A stretch of DNA of 16,394 bases, from NCBI GenBank assembly GCA_902783515.1, contig CACZRK010000091.1, positions 1 to 16,394 of the forward strand. The letters run 5' to 3'. Below, in pieces: positions 13,339 to 16,394 of this stretch (position 1 is its first letter; each line of letters starts with the position of its first letter). A program made the translations under genes and the position numbers. The notes below the pieces were generated by a model. It was not told the DNA's origin. It was given only the letters and a program-made list of their open reading frames with translations, and searched no databases. Origin of the DNA: an uncultured Coriobacteriaceae bacterium. GTDB lineage: Bacteria > Actinomycetota > Coriobacteriia > Coriobacteriales > UMGS124.

Positions 13339-13352
13339 ACGTCGCGCGACGT
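13339..13352. promoter_or_regulatory. Perfect 14-bp palindrome upstream of the HsmA-like gene
   Basis: ACGTCGCGCGACGT is its own reverse complement and lies 25-38 bases upstream of the minus-strand start codon at 13314, just beyond the ribosome binding site. This is a suitable place for a repressor operator or a transcription start. Chance palindromes are more frequent in CG-rich DNA, so the call is tentative. Confidence 0.35.
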
Positions 13353-13399
13353 TAAGCGTCACGCCCGCTCGGTGTGAGCCTGGGCGTGCCTCGTCCCGC

Positions 13400-13421
13400 C
13401 TTGATGTCGTTCTTGATGTCG
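13400..13421. repeat. Tandem CTTGATGTCG direct repeat
   Basis: CTTGATGTCG occurs exactly at 13400-13409 and 13412-13421, a 12-base period, in the divergent promoter region. It is followed by a locally AT-richer patch (AAATCATGCTATGG). Closely spaced direct repeats of this kind can be activator binding sites, but no regulator is assigned. Confidence 0.4.
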
Positions 13422-13772
13422 CAAATCATGCTATGGCGCTAGGAAATGAACATCCATGCGGCGATGTTCAGCCCGACGCACGGTGCGCATTGCGGCCACA
13501 TCGCACGGCGCGACAGACGGTCACGGTCGCTTGGCCAGCTTCGCGAACGACGCGTCGACGCAAGCGAATTGCGGGTATAGGAGTCATTGGTGCATGCGCT
13601 CGGCGTGCGTGCTGAACACCGCCGCCACTCTTGGATTCATGCCATGCGGCGCATCACAGCGAACGAGGGGACGGGGAGACGGCGTCGATCATGCCGCGGG
13701 CGAAGTCCGCGACCCACGACTCACGACGCCCATGAGGGTGACGCACGACGTCATCATGGAGGCGACACGCAC

Positions 13773-13946
13773 ATGTCCAAGAAGATGGGCATCGGCCTGA
13801 TCGTAATTGGCTGCCTTCTTGCGATTCTTGCTATCGTCCTGCGTATCATCAACGTCATCGGGACATTTGCGCTGATTCTGATGCTGCTGCTCGGCGGCGC
13901 GGGCGTCATCATCGGCTACAACCTGAGCCAGGACAAAGAGGACTGA
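13773..13946 (+). CDS. Small two-helix membrane protein, function unknown
   Basis: A 57-residue protein starting MSKKMGIGLIVIGCLLAILA, with two hydrophobic helices at about 6-26 and 29-50 joined by a short turn (RIINVIG), and a charged end SQDKED. It matches no family I can name. The ATG at 13773 is chosen because GGAGG (13758-13762) lies 10 bases upstream and the hydrophobic part begins there; the upstream part of the open frame is Arg/His-rich, unlike protein. The lower GC use in its codons (ATC, ATT, CTT) is normal for hydrophobic helices. It stands alone between divergent and convergent neighbours. It could be a small stress or envelope protein. Confidence 0.7.
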   Translation: MSKKMGIGLIVIGCLLAILAIVLRIINVIGTFALILMLLLGGAGVIIGYNLSQDKED

Positions 13947-14088
13947 CTCGCATCGGCGGTCCCGGCTCGTATCGACAAATCAAAGGACGCCTGATCGCCG
14001 CGTTGTGCACGCGAGCATGTCGCACGAGCAGGCACGCATGGACGCGCCGCACCCGCCCGCGACAGCCTCGCCTCGCGGGCGTCCCGCG

Positions 14089-15480
14089 CTACAGCGTCAC
14101 CGTGATCGTGAGCGAGCGCCCGTCGTCGCTGCGCGCGGTCGCGTCGCCGCCATGCGCCTCGGCGACCGCGCGCACGATGGCCAGGCCGATGCCGTGCCCG
14201 GCGCCGGTGCCGCCCGATCCGCTCGACCGCAACGCATCCGCGCGGTAGAACCGCTCAAAAAGCTCGGGGTGCGCGCCCGGCTCGATGCGGACGACGGCGT
14301 TCGTCACCGTGAGGGTCGCCATGCCGTGGCGCGCGGGCGCAAGCGAGACCGCCACCGTGGAGGCGTCGGCGGAGTACTTGAGCGCGTTGTCGAGCAGGGT
14401 CGAGACGACCTGGCGCGTCATGGCCTCGTCGACGCGGCAGGTCACGCCATCCGTCACGTGCGTCTCGACGTGTTTGCCGCGACTGTACGCCACCGCCTCA
14501 AAGTCCCTGGCCATCTCGCGCACGAGCGCCGAGAGGTCCACGTCGGCGAGCCGCAGCGCGTCGGCGCCCTCGTCCGCGCGCGACAGCATCACGAGGCGGT
14601 CCGTGAGCCGCGCGAGCCGGCGCGTCTGGTTGTGGATGCTGCGTGTCCACTCGCTCTCGCCCGCGTCGATCTCCACGACGTCGGTCGCCGACGAGATGAT
14701 CGCGATCGGCGTGCGCAGCTCGTGGCTCGCGTCCGTGACGAACCGGCGCTGCGCCCGCTGGGCGCGCTCGACGGGCGCCGACACGGCGAACGAGAACGGG
14801 ACGATCAGACAGGCGAACGCGAGCACGCCGACCACGCCCGTCAGGGCCGACGCGCGCAGGAACGAGCGCTGGCTCGCCAGCTCGTCGTGGATGTTCAGGA
14901 ACACCGCGAGCCGCGTGCCGCTCACGCTCGTGACGAGGTAGCGGTAGTCCCCCATCGTGCCGCGCGCCGAGCCGGGCGTCGCCGGCGAGCTCTCCTGTAG
15001 CGCCTCCTGCGCCATCTGCGTCGCCGTGACGTCGCTCACCGACACCACGTGGGTCGTGTCGCTCGTCGCGACGCGTCCCTCGTCGTCAAACGTGACGGTG
15101 AAGTAGCGTGCCGCGTAAGGACCCTCGAGCATGGCGGCGTAGCTGTCAAAGGCCGTCGGCAGCTCGTAGCCAGGCGGGGCGGTGAGCGCGATGCTGAAGT
15201 CGGCGGGGTCGTCGTTGTCGTAGGGGTACGTGACGTTGTCAAGGGACCCGCCCGCCTGGGCGATGTAGTCCACGAGCCGGTCGACGTCGCGCACGGTCGC
15301 CCGCGCGGTCAGGACGTTGATGCCGACGATGAGGCCCGTCAGGACGAGGGCCGTCGCGAGCAGCGCCGCGCCCACGAACCGCAGGCGCAGGCGGCGAATC
15401 GCGCGGGGGGCACGACGATGCGGGCGGCCCCCGCGGCCGTCACGGCCGCCGCGCATGCCGGAGCCATCCCGCTCACCCAC
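14089..15480 (-). CDS. Membrane sensor histidine kinase (HisKA/HATPase type)
   Basis: A 463-residue kinase paired with the OmpR-type regulator encoded just before it on the same strand. A basic N-terminus (1-34) leads to membrane helix 1 (about 35-57), an extracytoplasmic sensor region (about 60-205), helix 2 (about 209-233), then the H-box RRFVTDASHELRTPIA with H253, the N-box TLLDNALKYS (N365), an F-box (ELFERFYRAD) and the G-box GTGAGHGIGLAI (425-434). I chose GTG 15480: GGAGG (complement of 15491-15495) lies 10 bases upstream and the start overlaps the regulator's stop by 8 bases, as expected for coupled genes. An ATG at 15456 is the alternative; the longer open frame to 15570 runs inside the regulator gene. 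The sensed signal is unknown. No HAMP domain is obvious between helix 2 and the H-box, where spacing is very short. Confidence 0.92.
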   Translation of the reverse strand: MGERDGSGMRGGRDGRGGRPHRRAPRAIRRLRLRFVGAALLATALVLTGLIVGINVLTARATVRDVDRLVDYIAQAGGSLDNVTYPYDNDDPADFSIALTAPPGYELPTAFDSYAAMLEGPYAARYFTVTFDDEGRVATSDTTHVVSVSDVTATQMAQEALQESSPATPGSARGTMGDYRYLVTSVSGTRLAVFLNIHDELASQRSFLRASALTGVVGVLAFACLIVPFSFAVSAPVERAQRAQRRFVTDASHELRTPIAIISSATDVVEIDAGESEWTRSIHNQTRRLARLTDRLVMLSRADEGADALRLADVDLSALVREMARDFEAVAYSRGKHVETHVTDGVTCRVDEAMTRQVVSTLLDNALKYSADASTVAVSLAPARHGMATLTVTNAVVRIEPGAHPELFERFYRADALRSSGSGGTGAGHGIGLAIVRAVAEAHGGDATARSDDGRSLTITVTL

Positions 15481-16237
15481 GGTCGGCGCCCCTCCCCGCG
15501 GGCCCGACGTCCGGCACGCCCGACGCCGGCCGGTCCGACGCCGGCTCGTCCGGCGGCGCGGGCATCTCAAGGCGGTAGCCCACGCCGCGCAGCGAGCTGA
15601 TGGTCACGCGAGAGCCGACGAGGCGCAGCTTCTTGCGCAGGTTGGAGACGTTCACCCAGACGACGCCCTGCTCGACGTCGGCCAGGTCGCCCCACACGCG
15701 GCGCATGATCTGGTCGACGGTGGTGCGGTCCGACCCGTGCTCCACGAGCAGCTGCATCAGCCGGTACTCGGTCGCGGTGAGGTCCACGCTCCCCGCGCCG
15801 CACGCGACCGCGTGGGCCGCCTCGTCCAGCCACATGTCGCCGAAGCTCGGACGGGGCCGCACGGCGCCGGGGCTCGTGCGGGTGAGGGCGCGGGTGCGCG
15901 CGAGCAGCTCCTTCGCGGAGAACGGCTTGCCCAGGTAGTCGTTGGCGCCGGCGTCCAGGCCGCACACGCGGTCGTCGACCCCGGAGCGCGCCGTCAGGAT
16001 GAGCACGGGCACGTCGTTGCCGGCGGCGCGCAGCTCGCGCAGCACCGCGAGGCCGTCCACCTTGGGCATCATGATGTCCAGGATGACGAGGTCAAAGTCG
16101 CCGCGGCGCAGCTGGTAGAGGGCGTCCTCGCCGTCAGGCGAGGCGGCAACCTCGTACCCCGCGTGCCGCAGGATCGCGACGAGCGCGTGGGAGAGCTCCT
16201 CCTCGTCCTCCGCCAGCAGCAGCCTCACGTCGCGCAC
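15473..16237 (-). CDS. OmpR/PhoB-family response regulator
   Basis: A 254-residue DNA-binding regulator. The receiver domain covers 1-120, with E10/D11, phospho-acceptor D54 (LVILDIMMP), T82 and K104 (LGKPFS). A winged-helix effector domain covers about 130-225, including DLTATEYRLMQLLVEHGSD, then VWVNVSNLRKKL and the wing SSLRGVGYRLE. A Pro/Asp-rich tail of about 28 residues (226-254) extends beyond the normal C-terminus. It is the first gene of a two-gene operon with the kinase. The start is taken as GTG 16237, with GAGG about 9 bases upstream; GTG 16228 with AAGGGG upstream would begin directly at the conserved RLLLAEDE and is equally possible. It faces a probable gene starting at 16375, which may be its target. 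Confidence 0.93.
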   Translation of the reverse strand: MRDVRLLLAEDEEELSHALVAILRHAGYEVAASPDGEDALYQLRRGDFDLVILDIMMPKVDGLAVLRELRAAGNDVPVLILTARSGVDDRVCGLDAGANDYLGKPFSAKELLARTRALTRTSPGAVRPRPSFGDMWLDEAAHAVACGAGSVDLTATEYRLMQLLVEHGSDRTTVDQIMRRVWGDLADVEQGVVWVNVSNLRKKLRLVGSRVTISSLRGVGYRLEMPAPPDEPASDRPASGVPDVGPAGRGADRG

Positions 16238-16374
16238 CCCTTCGCCTCGTCCCGTCGCCTCCGCGCGCCATCACACCACCTTCGCACAGATTAAGCCTTG
16301 CTTTAGGAGAGCGCCATACGATGCGACCATCTTCATGCGTGACAGCCGCAACGGTCCTTTTGAGAGGGGACTCG

Positions 16375-16394
16375 ATGACGATGAGTGATTCCGA
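16375..16394 (+). CDS. Start of a probable divergent gene (partial)
   Basis: GAGAGGGG (16362-16369) is followed at suitable spacing by ATG at 16375 and another in-frame ATG at 16381, reading MTMSDS to the window edge. The roughly 137-base gap back to the divergent response regulator is a normal promoter length. Six codons give no information on the product. Divergent genes beside an OmpR-type system are often its targets, but that is inference here. Confidence 0.4.

Larger units (their letters stand above)
13315..13772. other. Divergent intergenic region between HsmA-like and small membrane protein genes
   Basis: 458 bases that must hold the promoters of both divergent genes. Visible elements are a 14-bp perfect palindrome (13339-13352), a tandem 10-bp direct repeat (13400-13421) and a TATAGG sequence at 13576-13581 without a good -35 partner. 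The open frames here lack ribosome binding sites or family resemblance, and I see no gene. Confidence 0.6.

Noticed and set aside
13587..13772. Upstream extension of the small membrane protein gene (62 more codons)
   Set aside because: The extension is Arg/His-rich, has no ribosome binding site, and a good one sits before the ATG at 13773.
14005..15000. Plus-strand frame of 331 codons opposite the sensor kinase
   Set aside because: It is a shadow of a histidine kinase whose H-, N- and G-boxes are intact on the minus strand.
15317..16294. Plus-strand frame of 325 codons opposite the OmpR-type regulator
   Set aside because: It is a shadow of a complete response regulator; the product is low-complexity R/A/H-rich sequence.

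Overview
The window is about 16.4 kb of very GC-rich DNA (codons end almost always in G or C) with densely packed genes. A Tat-exported molybdopterin oxidoreductase sits next to a LuxR regulator whose N-terminal half is a multi-pass membrane domain. That pairing, with a LytTR/GHKL two-component system and heme-type membrane redox proteins, points to an anaerobic actinobacterium of the class Coriobacteriia (Eggerthellaceae or Atopobiaceae, for example Olsenella-, Slackia- or Eggerthella-like). This assignment is inference from gene content; no rRNA or other marker gene is present.

Left part (1-4204): the last codons of a + strand gene and a strong hairpin; a secreted protein with an internally duplicated domain (-); a LytTR response regulator and GHKL histidine kinase that overlap at their stop/start (+); then a 550-base non-coding stretch carrying several repeats.

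Central part (4205-12197, all +): a b-heme ferric-reductase-like membrane protein; an unrecognised cytoplasmic protein with possible winged-helix segments; a Tat-dependent bis-MGD molybdenum oxidoreductase; its four-cluster ferredoxin-type subunit, overlapping it by 11 bases; a TorD-type assembly chaperone; and a LuxR regulator with a large membrane domain. I read this as an anaerobic respiratory module in which the membrane LuxR protein senses a substrate or its effect and controls a periplasmic reductase. The substrate cannot be read from the sequence. Families worth comparing are catechol dehydroxylases and pyrogallol transhydroxylase/acetylene hydratase-type enzymes. No NrfD/DmsC-type membrane anchor is encoded. 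Two genes, at 4205 and 5199, carry the same 16-base partly palindromic site at nearly the same distance from the start codon.

Right part (12198-16394): a 610-base non-coding stretch with a second, 93% identical copy of a 190-bp repeat found at 3803-3992; an HsmA-like membrane protein (-); a 57-residue two-helix membrane protein (+); an OmpR-type response regulator with its histidine kinase (-); and the first codons of a probable divergent gene at the right edge.

The most notable items are the complete molybdoenzyme/chaperone/membrane-LuxR locus without an obvious quinol-oxidising anchor, the palindromic intergenic repeat family on both sides of it, and the paired candidate operators.
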